A DNA stretch of 64,000 nucleotides from Arthrobacter sp. MMS18-M83 (GTDB lineage Bacteria > Actinomycetota > Actinomycetes > Actinomycetales > Micrococcaceae): positions 4,774,001-4,838,000 of the forward strand of contig NZ_CP113343.1 in NCBI RefSeq assembly GCF_026683955.1, written 5' to 3'. Positions within the stretch are counted from its first letter, which is position 1. Every line of letters starts with the position of its first letter. Made by a program: the position numbers and the translations under genes. The notes under the pieces are model-generated. The model was given only the letters and a program-made list of their open reading frames with translations. It was not told the DNA's origin and did not search any database. Shown here piece after piece: positions 32,447 through 41,428 of the stretch.

Positions 32447-32515
32447 GGGTGTCTCCTATTCATTGATATGGCTTCATAGCTTGTGGCGTACGGGGACCAC
32501 AGCCAGCCATCGTCC

Positions 32516-32544
32516 ATCGTATCTGCTCCGGCGGAGGCCGCCAA
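32516..32544 (-). promoter_or_regulatory. Candidate thrS promoter
   Basis: On the minus strand TTGGCG (32544-32539) and TACGAT (32521-32516) are separated by 17 bases and lie about 70 bases upstream of the thrS GTG. No T-box leader was recognised in 32447-32715. The ECF sigma gene is divergent on the other side. Confidence 0.45.
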
Positions 32545-32715
32545 AGCAGGCTTTGGTTGAACTTGATGATCTTTTCTTGCTGGTGGGGGTCGTTATGACC
32601 GATCATTTCGTTACCGAAGCCAGCCAGTCGCGGAGGCGATCGATTCGGCGCTGCGTAGGTCGACTTCGGGCAGCGACAAGGTCCGGCGGGAACTTTTGTG
32701 CTTGACGAGACATGA

Positions 32716-33321
32716 ATGGGTATGGAGACCATGAGTTCGTCCATCTCAGACCAGGTGTTGTGGGACCGCAGCGTTGCAGGTGATACAGACGCCTTCCGTG
32801 ACCTGTTCATTCGACATCGCGACGCGGTCTACAACTACTGCTTCCGCCGAACGGCCTCGTGGGACGCCGCGGAGGACCTCACGTCGGCCGTGTTCTTGGA
32901 GGTCTGGCGGGGCCGACGACAGCTGGCTCTGGATAGAGAATCGGCGCTGCCATGGCTGATCGGAACCGCATCGAACCTGGTGCGAAGCCGGATGCGGTCC
33001 GCCGCACGACGTTTAGCTATCGAGCGGCGCGCGGCGCCGCTCGACGAGATCCGCGACCCCGCCGAAGCCGTCTCCGAGAATATCGATTCCGAGCGGCGGA
33101 TGGCCGCCGTCCTGGCTGCCATACGACGCCTGTCCCGAGGCGAGCAAGAAGTCCTGGCCGCGTGTGTGTTCGCCGAGCTTGACTACCAGGCGGCCGCGGC
33201 CGCCCTACGTGTGCCGATAGGCACGGTGCGCTCACGGCTGTCCCGCGCCCGGGCCCGCCTCCAAGAGGTCAACCGACCCGCAGAAGCCCGAGAGGGAATA
33301 GACGATGAACATCTTCGATGA
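32716..33321 (+). CDS. ECF-type RNA polymerase sigma factor (sigma-70 family)
   Basis: 201 aa. Region 2 at about residues 30-95 (FRDLFIRHRDAVYNYCFRR, EDLTSAVFLEVWR, ALPWLIGTASNLVRSR) and region 4 at 128-185 (LSRGEQEVLAACVFAELDY, VPIGTVRSRLSRARARL). Starts at 32716, 32722 and 32731 are all in frame; none has a strong ribosome site. Its 3' end overlaps the next gene by 17 bases, so the downstream membrane protein is a likely regulator or partner. Target promoters are unknown. Confidence 0.92.
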   Translation: MGMETMSSSISDQVLWDRSVAGDTDAFRDLFIRHRDAVYNYCFRRTASWDAAEDLTSAVFLEVWRGRRQLALDRESALPWLIGTASNLVRSRMRSAARRLAIERRAAPLDEIRDPAEAVSENIDSERRMAAVLAAIRRLSRGEQEVLAACVFAELDYQAAAAALRVPIGTVRSRLSRARARLQEVNRPAEAREGIDDEHLR

Positions 33322-34576
33322 ATTTCCGGCCACTCGACGCATGCCCGAAGACGCCGAGCGCCGTGCATGGGCGCGAATTAAAAAAGGCATACACGCCGGC
33401 GAGGAGAAAACAGCGCCCGGAAGGCCCAGCGCGAAGTGGCGCTTCGCAGTCTTGGCGGGAGCTGCTGCCGCTGCCATCGCCGCGGTGTTCCTGATCATCC
33501 AGCCTTGGGCGGGCGTCGGCGGTCCGCCCATATCGGCTCCCGTGCCCAGCAGCGCGCTGACCTCCCCACAACCTTCTCCGAGCCCTGGTTCGCTTCCGCC
33601 GTCGAGCCCTGCCGGTGTCCCGGGCGAACCGATCATGCTGGCCGGATCGCTAAATCCGGTTGGCGTGGCGCCGCTGTGGCCGGATGTCGTGTTTCCGGTG
33701 GTGCCGGGAGCGGGCCGTTCGATAGCCCAGGCTGGATCCGTCATCGTCGAGGCAGGGGTGCAGGGCAGCACCTTGGTCGTGGCCAACAGCTCCGATTCGG
33801 GCGCCACCTGGACGACCAACCGGGCGGCCCTGCCGTCCCCGGTCCCGTACGTCGACGTATCGCTGTCCGGTGACGGCACGCACTGGATCGTCGGCCCGCC
33901 ACACGAAGGAGGCTCGACGGTGTCGAGCTATGTGGGCGCCTACGTCTCGACGTCGGGCGGCGCCCTCCAGCGGGTCTCCCTGCCCGGCCCGGCATCGCAT
34001 GCCGCCTGGGCCGGATCGACACTGCTTGTGAGCGGCGGGGCGATCGACACCCATCTCTGGTCGAGCACCGACAACGGACAGTCCTTCACCGACATCAGCC
34101 CGAGGGTCCAAGGATCGATGCCTCCACCGGGGTATCAGGGCGCCCCGTCGATCTCGCTCCTGCAGCTGCGCGGCGGGGTGGCAGCCGTCGCACTTGCACA
34201 GAACGGAGCATCCAGCACCGCGACCGTCTACGTGACGAGGGACGGCGCCACGTTCGGCAAGGGCGCCTCGGCCGACCTGCCGAATATCGCTCCCGGGCCG
34301 CTCGGCGGCCTTGCCAGCACCTACGGTAGCGACGCCGCCATCGTGACCAGCGCCGTACATCTGCTCAAGGTCACAGCCGACGCCCAGTTCCAGCCGCTCG
34401 CGATGGCGGGCATCCCTCCAGGGGTGAACTCGCTCGGAATCCAATTCCGGGACGCCGCCAGAGGCATCGCCAACGCCACCAAGACCACGTGCGGGGCCGG
34501 GAAGACCGACTGCGCCACGCTCACCACCCGGTACACCACCGCCGACGGCGGGGCCACTTGGACCCCAGCACCCTAA
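33305..34576 (+). CDS. Single-pass membrane protein with extracellular Asp-box repeats; putative partner of the ECF sigma factor
   Basis: 423 aa: a charged cytoplasmic head (residues 1-44), one membrane helix (45-67), a Pro/Ser linker (72-108), then a large outside domain. Three Asp-box-like motifs are visible: SSDSGATW (162-169), STDNGQSF (254-261) and TADGGATW (412-419), with a weaker TRDGATF (311-317), suggesting a sialidase-like beta-propeller. No HxxxCxxC zinc anti-sigma motif is present. Overlap with the sigma gene and the topology suggest an anti-sigma sensor, but this is inference. Confidence 0.7.
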   Translation: MNIFDEFPATRRMPEDAERRAWARIKKGIHAGEEKTAPGRPSAKWRFAVLAGAAAAAIAAVFLIIQPWAGVGGPPISAPVPSSALTSPQPSPSPGSLPPSSPAGVPGEPIMLAGSLNPVGVAPLWPDVVFPVVPGAGRSIAQAGSVIVEAGVQGSTLVVANSSDSGATWTTNRAALPSPVPYVDVSLSGDGTHWIVGPPHEGGSTVSSYVGAYVSTSGGALQRVSLPGPASHAAWAGSTLLVSGGAIDTHLWSSTDNGQSFTDISPRVQGSMPPPGYQGAPSISLLQLRGGVAAVALAQNGASSTATVYVTRDGATFGKGASADLPNIAPGPLGGLASTYGSDAAIVTSAVHLLKVTADAQFQPLAMAGIPPGVNSLGIQFRDAARGIANATKTTCGAGKTDCATLTTRYTTADGGATWTPAP

Positions 34577-34717
34577 ACACAGCAAGCCCCAAAAAGGCCC
34601 ATGATGGCCAGTCCGATCAAGGAACCGGCCACCAGCCTTCTCCCTGGCAAGGCACTGTCGTCGCCGCACCGGACGGAAGGTGGCTGCGCCGCCCTGCCTT
34701 GGAGGGACCTTACCCTG

Positions 34718-34999
34718 TCAGCGGCTTGCGGCTTTCCTCAACTCGTGGGTCCGCCACGCTGGCTGATGAAGCAGATGCAGCCGGTGAACCTGCCTCTCAA
34801 GCGAAGGGGTCCACTTTCCGTGGCTCCGGTCCTTGATAAGGGCCGTTCCGGCGATCTCCCTGAGTGTTGATATCCCCCGGACAGCCAACTGCTTGGTGGC
34901 AAATGTTGTGGACATCGCCAGAATGTCGCCGTCGCCGTCGCGCAGTGCAATCCTGTACCCGTCATCGGGTGCGTCCACCAGCTCAAAGTACCCAGCCAT
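34718..34999 (-). CDS. YegP/DUF1508 family small protein, copy 1
   Basis: 93 aa from ATG 34999 with AGGAGG upstream. One DUF1508 unit: MAGYFELVDAPDDGYRIALR, then GDILAMSTTFATKQLAVRGI. The YegP family is poorly understood and often stress-associated. This copy is the most divergent of the three in the window (others at 45571 and 60955): it lacks their CAGMGL segment and has a different C-terminal tail. Confidence 0.75.
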   Translation of the reverse strand: MAGYFELVDAPDDGYRIALRDGDGDILAMSTTFATKQLAVRGISTLREIAGTALIKDRSHGKWTPSLERQVHRLHLLHQPAWRTHELRKAASR

Positions 35000-35114
35000 T
35001 GTGTAGCCTCCTGAATCCTGCGGTTAACAAGGACACAACCAGTTTACCGAGCCAAATCTCTTTGGGAGGCCTTTTTGGCGCTGTGGCAAGGGCGACCGTT
35101 CCAGGATGTCCCCT

Positions 35115-36713
35115 TCAGGGTTTAGCCTGCAGCAATGCAAGGAGAGCCTTACCGTCCGGGCTACCCAATCCTGTGCAGGGGTCCCAGCCGGTCCCGGCCC
35201 GGTAGCTTCCGTTGGAGCCTGTAGTGATGTCGTGGAAGCCTGCCGCCGGTTGAGTGCCGTTTTGGTAGAGCAGCGGCTGGATCAGCCCGAAGCGCCTGTT
35301 GGTTGCCTGCGCAAGGCGGGCGATCAGCGCCGCCCAGAGAGGTGCCACCGCGCTGGTTCCGCCGATCACCATGTCTTTCCCATCGACTCGAACCCGGTAG
35401 CCGGTCTGCGGGTCCGCGACCCCGCTGACGTCCGGCACGCCTCGCCCCGCCTTCTTGGGGGCGGGCCTGTGCTTCGCGTGTCCGGTGACGCCCGATTGCC
35501 AGGATGGAACCGGAAACACATCGCTGTATCCTCCGCCGGTTGCCGAGTTAGGACCGTCGTTCCAAACAGTTTCTGCGCTGATGACGCCCGTCGCGGGGTC
35601 TGCTTGAAGGCGGGTTCCGCCACAGGCCAACACATGAGGGCTCGACGCCGGGAAATCGGCGTGGTCCTTGCTGTCTGTTGCGCCGTCGGCACTGCCGTTG
35701 TCCCCGGCTGCGGCTGTCACCGTCACCCCGAGGGCCGCGGCGTCCGCCATGGCCTGGTCGAACGCCGTCCGGGCTTGGGCCGTCCATGCGTCCTCGCTCT
35801 GGCCCCAGCTGATGCTGATCGCGGCCGGCGCGGGATTCGCGTGCGACGCGGCGATAATCGAGTCCAGGAATCCGGCGTCGGTGTTGGGGGCAAAGTAGAC
35901 CAAAATATTGGCCTTCGGCGCCAAGGCGCCCACAACTTCAATGTCGAGCAAGACTTCCCCGTCGGCACCCGCCGGATCCTGCCCTGGCTGGTTAGCCCCG
36001 CCGTCGACTCCCACCGCAGTGATGGTCGGCGTGGGCATACCGAGGCCTTGAAAGTAGGCGTCCAGGTCCTGTTGGCCGTAGCCGCCACCGAGTTCGATGA
36101 TGGCCACGGTTTGGCCTGACCCGTCAGTTCCGTCGGGGAAATCATAGATTTTTCCCAACTGGGGCGGGGTATAGCTGGTACCTGTCGCGGCCAGCGGTAT
36201 GACGCGAAACTGAGCCCGGGCTTGGGGACGGTCATCAAGGCCCAGGACGGCAACAACGACGCCGTCGAGAGCCGCGGGCACCTGGAGGCCTCCGGTGCGG
36301 TGGCGGTGCGTAACCGCAGTGCCGTCTGGGCTACGACTCGTCAGCTCATCCAAGGACGTTCCAAAAATGCTACTTAGCTGCCCCACTGAGCCGGCCAGCC
36401 GAATCCTGCGGCTAGCCGCGTCCGATTCAACAACCTCAAGGCCCAAGTCGGTGAAGGTGTGCACGGCCAAATCAACGTCCGCCGCGGATGCGCCGTAACT
36501 CGAGGCCAGCTCCTCCCGCGACAGAGGAGTGGACGGTACTTCGGTCAATTCTTCCTGGCGCCGAAGAATGACCGTCGCCTCAATCCGACGGGACGGGTCG
36601 ACTGGACCGAGAAGGTCCCTGACCCCCGGAGCGGGGGCCCTTTCCGATCCCGGTAGCGGGACGCTGCGCGTCTCTTCCGACTGGCGCTCTTCCGGGGTGT
36701 GCTGCATCGACAT
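35115..36713 (-). CDS. S53 family peptidase (sedolisin/kumamolisin type)
   Basis: Serine-carboxyl protease active at low pH in characterised members. 532 aa: propeptide to about residue 170, then the catalytic domain with Glu253 and Asp257 (GEVLLDIEVVG), oxyanion Asp338 (AAAGDNGSADG) and nucleophile Ser454 (GGTSAVAPLWAALIARL). The calcium site is near DITTGSNGSYRAGTG at the C-terminus. No signal peptide is evident, so export route is unclear. AGGAGG precedes ATG 36713. Divergent from a glutamate decarboxylase gene across 173 bases. Confidence 0.92.
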   Translation of the reverse strand: MSMQHTPEERQSEETRSVPLPGSERAPAPGVRDLLGPVDPSRRIEATVILRRQEELTEVPSTPLSREELASSYGASAADVDLAVHTFTDLGLEVVESDAASRRIRLAGSVGQLSSIFGTSLDELTSRSPDGTAVTHRHRTGGLQVPAALDGVVVAVLGLDDRPQARAQFRVIPLAATGTSYTPPQLGKIYDFPDGTDGSGQTVAIIELGGGYGQQDLDAYFQGLGMPTPTITAVGVDGGANQPGQDPAGADGEVLLDIEVVGALAPKANILVYFAPNTDAGFLDSIIAASHANPAPAAISISWGQSEDAWTAQARTAFDQAMADAAALGVTVTAAAGDNGSADGATDSKDHADFPASSPHVLACGGTRLQADPATGVISAETVWNDGPNSATGGGYSDVFPVPSWQSGVTGHAKHRPAPKKAGRGVPDVSGVADPQTGYRVRVDGKDMVIGGTSAVAPLWAALIARLAQATNRRFGLIQPLLYQNGTQPAAGFHDITTGSNGSYRAGTGWDPCTGLGSPDGKALLALLQAKP

Positions 36714-36886
36714 TGGTGCCTCCTATTATCGCGGTGACAGAGCTCCGTCCCCTGCGATTATGTACCCGGAGCCTTTTTGGCACCATGCCTTGGGGCTTGG
36801 GTGAGGCGGCCTCCCACGGTAGCGTGGGCCCTGGCAAGCCGTGGCACCGCCACGGCGAGCGCCGTGGCGAGTCAAAGGAGCGAACC

Positions 36887-38287
36887 ATCAATAGGTCACA
36901 CCGGGCATCAGCCCATGAACCCGACACAGCGGTTGAGTTGAACCCGGTTTTCAGCCGTCCGGGAGAATCCAGCATCTTTCCACGTTTCACCCTCCCGGAC
37001 GGAGAGTCCCTCCCTTCGACGGCCTATCAGGTTGTCCACGACGAGGCCATGCTGGACGGGAACTCCCGCCTCAATCTCGCAACGTTTGTTGGAACGTGGA
37101 TGGAACCCGAAGCGTCGAAACTCTACGCCGAGACGTTTGACAAGAACATGATCGACAAGGACGAATACCCCCAGACCGCCTTGATCGAAACCCGCTGCTG
37201 GCGCATGCTCGCAGGCCTGTGGAACGCGCCCGATCCCGCCAAGTCCGTGGGGACGTCCACCATCGGCTCCTCAGAGGCATGCATGCTCGGCGGCCTCGCG
37301 TTGAAGCGCCGCTGGCAACATTCAAGGCGGGCGGCCGGCCTTTCGACGGACAAACCCAACCTTGTCCTCAGCTCGGCCGTGCAGGTGTGCTGGGAGAAAT
37401 TCTGCAACTACTGGGACGTGGAAGCCCGGTACGTTCCGGTGTCAAAGGAACATCCGGCGCTCGACGGCCACGGACTGGATCAGTATGTGGACGAGAACAC
37501 CATCGGCGTTGTGGCCATCATGGGCGTGACCTACACGGGATCCTATGAGCCTGTGGAAAGTATCTCTGCGGCGTTGGACGAGATACAGGCACGGCGAGGA
37601 CTCGATATTCCTATCCATGTTGACGGTGCCTCCGGAGCCATGATTGCGCCTTTCCTGCAACCGGAGACTGTCTGGGACTTCCGTTTGCCAAGGGTTGCCT
37701 CAATCAATACCTCAGGCCACAAGTATGGCTTGGTCTATCCCGGCCTTGGATGGGTCATCTGGCGGGATGAGCAAGCCCTGCCCGAGGACCTGATCTTCCA
37801 CGTCAGTTACCTGGGTGGGAACATGCCGACTTTCGCCCTGAACTTTTCCCGCCCCGGCGCCCAAGTGCTCTTGCAGTACTACTTGTTCCTCCGACTCGGA
37901 TACGAAGGATACAAATCCGTTCAGGCAACCTCCCGCGACGTGGCGCTTTTTCTCTCCAGTGAAATAGGGGTGATGGAGCCATTCACTTTGTGGAGCGACG
38001 GATCGGACATCCCGGTCTTTGCCTGGCAGCTCACTGACGGCTATACGGAGAATTGGAACCTTCACCACCTGTCCGAACGGCTTCGGATGAATGGGTGGCT
38101 CGTCCCGGCCTATCCAATGCCGGACGGTCTGAGCGACGTGACGGTGCAAAGGATCGTTGTCCGCAATGGCTTCACTCGCGACCTCGCATCCAGCTTCCTC
38201 GACGACCTCAAAAAGGAAGTTGCGTACTTGGACGGCCTCACCTCACCCATGCCCGCCGGCGGGCAAACCCAGGCGTTCCACCACTAG
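36887..38287 (+). CDS. gadB: Glutamate decarboxylase, possible AUC start
   Basis: PLP enzyme converting glutamate to GABA while consuming a proton; used in acid resistance. Family blocks: FSRPGESS, DEAMLDGNSRLNLATFVG, HVDGASGAMIAPF and SGHKYGLVYPGLGW with the PLP Lys (about residue 279); C-terminal AFHH. No ATG or GTG lies at the expected N-terminus. An ATC at 36887, in frame, sits six bases after AAAGGAG (36874-36880) and reads INRSHRASAHEP. This is either a rare AUC start or a miscalled ATG. An in-frame ATG at 36785 lacks a ribosome site. No GABA antiporter gene is adjacent. Confidence 0.93.
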   Translation: MNRSHRASAHEPDTAVELNPVFSRPGESSIFPRFTLPDGESLPSTAYQVVHDEAMLDGNSRLNLATFVGTWMEPEASKLYAETFDKNMIDKDEYPQTALIETRCWRMLAGLWNAPDPAKSVGTSTIGSSEACMLGGLALKRRWQHSRRAAGLSTDKPNLVLSSAVQVCWEKFCNYWDVEARYVPVSKEHPALDGHGLDQYVDENTIGVVAIMGVTYTGSYEPVESISAALDEIQARRGLDIPIHVDGASGAMIAPFLQPETVWDFRLPRVASINTSGHKYGLVYPGLGWVIWRDEQALPEDLIFHVSYLGGNMPTFALNFSRPGAQVLLQYYLFLRLGYEGYKSVQATSRDVALFLSSEIGVMEPFTLWSDGSDIPVFAWQLTDGYTENWNLHHLSERLRMNGWLVPAYPMPDGLSDVTVQRIVVRNGFTRDLASSFLDDLKKEVAYLDGLTSPMPAGGQTQAFHH

Positions 38288-38316
38288 TCAGCAGCGACTC
38301 ACAAGGAGAGATGCCC

Positions 38317-39183
38317 ATGTGCCGGTTGTTCGGCCTGCACGCCGGGTCCCAGCCCGTGCGTGCCACCTTTTGGCTCTTGGACGCGCCGGACAGCCTCGCT
38401 GACCAGAGCCGGCGCGAGCCCGACGGCGCCGGAATAGGCACCTTTGACGGTGACGGTAAGGCCCACGTCGCCAAACAGCCGCTCGCCGCATGGGAGGACC
38501 ACGCCTTTGCGCGCGAGGCGCGGATCCTGAAGAGCACGACGTTCCTGGCCCATGTTCGGTATGCCAGCACCGGCGCGCACACGATGGTCAACACGCACCC
38601 GTTCGAGCAGGACGGGAGGTTGTTCGCCCACAACGGCGCCTTCGGCGATCTTGAACGGCTCGATCAGCGACTGGCTGAGTTCGGAGTTGCGGATCTGGTG
38701 CACGGCCAGACCGACAGTGAGCGCCTCTTCGCCCTGATTACTGCAGAGAGCAGGCGAGCAGGCGGCGACGTCGGCGAAGGTATCACCCAAGCGATCAGCT
38801 GGATCGCCCATGAGCTTCCGGTCTTCAGCTTGAACCTCATTCTGACGACGGCGACCGACCTTTGGGCGGTTAGGTTCCCGAACACTCACGAACTGCACAT
38901 TCTGGAACGGCAGCCCGCCGGTCCCGGCGATGCGGTTCCGTTGGACGCGCGGAGCTCCCGTATCCGCGCCCACAGCAAGGAGCTCGCCCATTCCGGACAC
39001 GTCCTCATTGCCACCGAACCGATGGATGACACCCCGGCATGGAGGCCGTTGGCTGGCGGAGCGCTGGTCCACGTCGGTCCGGACCTGGGAGTGACTACAA
39101 GCTACCCCTTTCCCAAGGCGCCGGCACACCAGCTCACGCTCTCCGATCTCTCCCCCTCCGCGGCTGCATCCCAAAAACCCTGA
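38317..39183 (+). CDS. Class II glutamine amidotransferase
   Basis: 288 aa. Starts Met-Cys-Arg (MCRLFGLHAG), which places the N-terminal nucleophile Cys2, with AAGGAG upstream; an ATG two codons earlier would mask it. Ntn-type motifs: HVRYASTGAHTMVNTHPF and LFAHNGAFGDL, then HGQTDSERLFALI. This YafJ-like group resembles EgtC of ergothioneine synthesis, but no other egt genes are near. It follows gadB by 29 bases, so cotranscription is probable. Substrate unknown. Confidence 0.85.
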   Translation: MCRLFGLHAGSQPVRATFWLLDAPDSLADQSRREPDGAGIGTFDGDGKAHVAKQPLAAWEDHAFAREARILKSTTFLAHVRYASTGAHTMVNTHPFEQDGRLFAHNGAFGDLERLDQRLAEFGVADLVHGQTDSERLFALITAESRRAGGDVGEGITQAISWIAHELPVFSLNLILTTATDLWAVRFPNTHELHILERQPAGPGDAVPLDARSSRIRAHSKELAHSGHVLIATEPMDDTPAWRPLAGGALVHVGPDLGVTTSYPFPKAPAHQLTLSDLSPSAAASQKP

Positions 39184-39270
39184 GCGTCGAACGAAAAGCA
39201 GCCCCGGCGTCTTACTCCGGAGGCGCGTGTTCAGCGCGTCAGTGAACCCGGCCGCACATAAGATCGATCC

Positions 39271-39423
39271 ATGACCGCTGAAGTCGAATCCGAAACCGCC
39301 TTCGTCCCAGCCGTGCAACTGGACGGACAGATGAGCATCAACGACGTCCTGCTTGAGTTGGGCCGGGAACCTGTTGTGTACCCATCAGCGAACGCCGACG
39401 CCGGCGACTTCCAGATTTTCTAG
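39271..39423 (+). CDS. Small 50-residue ORF, unknown
   Basis: ATG 39271 to TAG 39423 encodes 50 aa beginning MTAEVESETAFVPAVQL and ending GDFQIF. It is acidic, with no membrane segment and no clear ribosome site. Codon use resembles the neighbours. It lies between the amidotransferase and a regulator gene. Could be a real small protein or a remnant of a longer gene; I do not recognise it. Confidence 0.35.
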   Translation: MTAEVESETAFVPAVQLDGQMSINDVLLELGREPVVYPSANADAGDFQIF

Positions 39424-39502
39424 CCCAAGGCCCGGGCCTCTGGCCATGGAGGTACTGGCAGGGACTCCCTCGCGTTGCCGAAAGGTCACTATCGTTGATC
39501 GC

Positions 39503-40392
39503 ATGGACAACCGCAATGACGTTCGCGATTTCTTGCCTCCCGGCGCGCGAAGCTAACGCCAGATCAGGCGGGGGTACCGGCGTCGGGCGGCAATCGGCGA
39601 GTGCCCGGACTTCGCCGCGGCGAAGTGGCGACCCTGGCCGGGGTAAGCGTTGAGTATTACACCCGGCTCGAGCGCGGAAACCTTGCAGGGGTGTCCGAAA
39701 GCGTCCTGGAAGCACTGGCCAGGGCGCTGCAACTTGACGAGGCAGAGCACTCACATTTGTTCGATCTGGCCCGCACCGCCGGAACAAGCAAGCGGCAGCG
39801 TCGAACCACACCACAACACGTCCGGCCGAGCGTCCAGTTTGTCCTTGACGCCATCACCGATGCGCCCGCGTTTGTTCGCAACGCACGCATGGACATCCTG
39901 GCGGCCAACAGGCTCGGCATTGCCTTGCACTCGGAAATGTATGTCAACCCGGTCCGTCCGGCCAACTATGCGCGTTTCATTTTCCTGGACGAAGAACGCG
40001 CCCGCCGGTTCTTCCCGGACTGGGAGCTCGCAGCCAACAACATGGTGGCCATCCTCCGCGCCGAGGCCGGTCGCGATCCGTTCGACCGCGGACTAAGCGA
40101 TCTCGTTGGTGAGCTATCCACCCGCAGTGACGAGTTCCGCACCCGCTGGGCAGCGCATAACGTGCGCCGCCACTACACCGGGTTCAAGCATTTCCACCAC
40201 CCCGTAGTGGGGGAACTCCGCCTGCTGTTCGAAGCGATGGAACTCTCGGCCGACACCGGGCTCTCGCTGTTCATCTACCCTGCAGAACCCGGTTCCCCCT
40301 CCGCGGATGCGCTTCGCCTCCTCGCGAGCTGGGCCGCCACCCAGGAGCTGGCAGAACAACCTCAAACCGCACCTGCCGAAGGTGGCGCGTGA
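39503..40392 (+). CDS. XRE family regulator with MmyB-like ligand domain, frameshifted near its start
   Basis: Transcription regulator of the actinobacterial helix-turn-helix plus MmyB-like C-terminal type. ATG 39503 starts MDNRNDVRDFL; the frame then breaks at 39535, and the continuation reads SRRAKLTPDQAG and PGLRRGEVATLAGVSVEYY. Adding one G after TTG gives DFLASRRAKLTPDQ and 296 aa. Motifs: EYYTRLERGNLAGVSESVL (HTH) and NPVRPANYARFIF, FHHPVVGELRL (MmyB-like domain). Members often sit next to an oxidoreductase they control; here a hydrolase is convergent. Confidence 0.85.
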
Positions 40393-40399
40393 CCGCTGA

Positions 40400-41299
40400 C
40401 TAGGGCATTGATCGGGCTGCGATCAGGCTAGCCCTCAACCAAGAGACGGCACGTCTTCTCTGCGCGGCCGGAAAAGCGTGCCCGCCTTGAAAAGGGACAA
40501 AATCGGCGACGCCTTCCCGGAAGGAACTGATGAGGCCTTGGACGTCCGAAAAGGGAAACAGCGGATCATTCCGTCCGGCGACGATCATGACACGCTGGTT
40601 TTCGATAGCTTGAGCCACCAGGTGGGTGTCACCGGCTTTGCGAAGATTCGGCACAAACCACGCTGGGTTATGCGAAATGGCCTCCCGTTCAAATGACTCA
40701 AGGGTCCCGATCCCGCAGCTGAGGACCCCGGCACGCAGCCTCAGATCGCAAGCTAGATTGAAGAGTCCGATCTGACCGCCCAGCGAATGACCTGCAATCC
40801 CTAGGGGTCCGCGAACTTCGGCGTCAAGCCATCCGGTGACCATGGCGATGTCCCCCGTGTGGAGGCCTTGCCACGTCGATCCGGACACCACCAGGTTCCA
40901 TGCCTCGCGGTGTTCCGCTTGCCAAGGGTCCGCCGTGTTGCGTTGCCGCTCCTCGAATCCAAGAAGGTCGGGGACCAGCGTCGGCATGCCTGCCTCTGCC
41001 AGTTCAAGGGCAAACGCCATTTGCGGGTCACCGTCAAGCCCGGCAAGCTCGCCCTTTCCCAAGGCATAGTTTCCGGCGTGCTGGTGGACGGCCACCACTG
41101 CCCCCGCCTGATGATCGTCGTCGATCGGCGTAAGGAAGAGACAAGGGACAACATGCCCATCGTCCGCCCAAATCTCAAGGCGCTCGCGAAGGACCTTCCC
41201 CTGTTGCACACGAGGACCACGAACAACTTTCGCAGCTTGATAAGAGCGAATGGGGTCCAACCCGAGAAGGGACAGAATCTCAGCCCGGGCGTCATCCAC
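40400..41299 (-). CDS. Alpha/beta hydrolase (dienelactone hydrolase-like)
   Basis: 299 aa, cytoplasmic. Nucleophile elbow GIAGHSLGGQIGLF with Ser in GHSLGG, acid residue in VAGRNDPLFPFSD and catalytic His in FQGGHAFPAAQ. The extended N-terminal cap (residues 1-60) resembles acetyl-xylan-esterase or DLH-type hydrolases. Convergent with the XRE regulator (7-base gap), so the regulator may control it, although such pairs are usually codirectional or divergent. Substrate unknown. Confidence 0.82.
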   Translation of the reverse strand: MDDARAEILSLLGLDPIRSYQAAKVVRGPRVQQGKVLRERLEIWADDGHVVPCLFLTPIDDDHQAGAVVAVHQHAGNYALGKGELAGLDGDPQMAFALELAEAGMPTLVPDLLGFEERQRNTADPWQAEHREAWNLVVSGSTWQGLHTGDIAMVTGWLDAEVRGPLGIAGHSLGGQIGLFNLACDLRLRAGVLSCGIGTLESFEREAISHNPAWFVPNLRKAGDTHLVAQAIENQRVMIVAGRNDPLFPFSDVQGLISSFREGVADFVPFQGGHAFPAAQRRRAVSWLRASLIAARSMP

Positions 41300-41428
41300 T
41301 ATGCGGGCTCCCCTCCATGTTCGGAATCTTCAATCATTCTTCCCTTCTACCGAGGGATGGTCCAGAGCGGCCTCCGGCCGATCCGGGGCTACGGCTGCCG
41401 ACGCTCTTGCTCGCCGCCGTCGGGCTTG

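Noticed and set aside
32447..32715. T-box riboswitch upstream of thrS
   Set aside because: No T-box consensus or specifier stem was recognised; a plain promoter fits.
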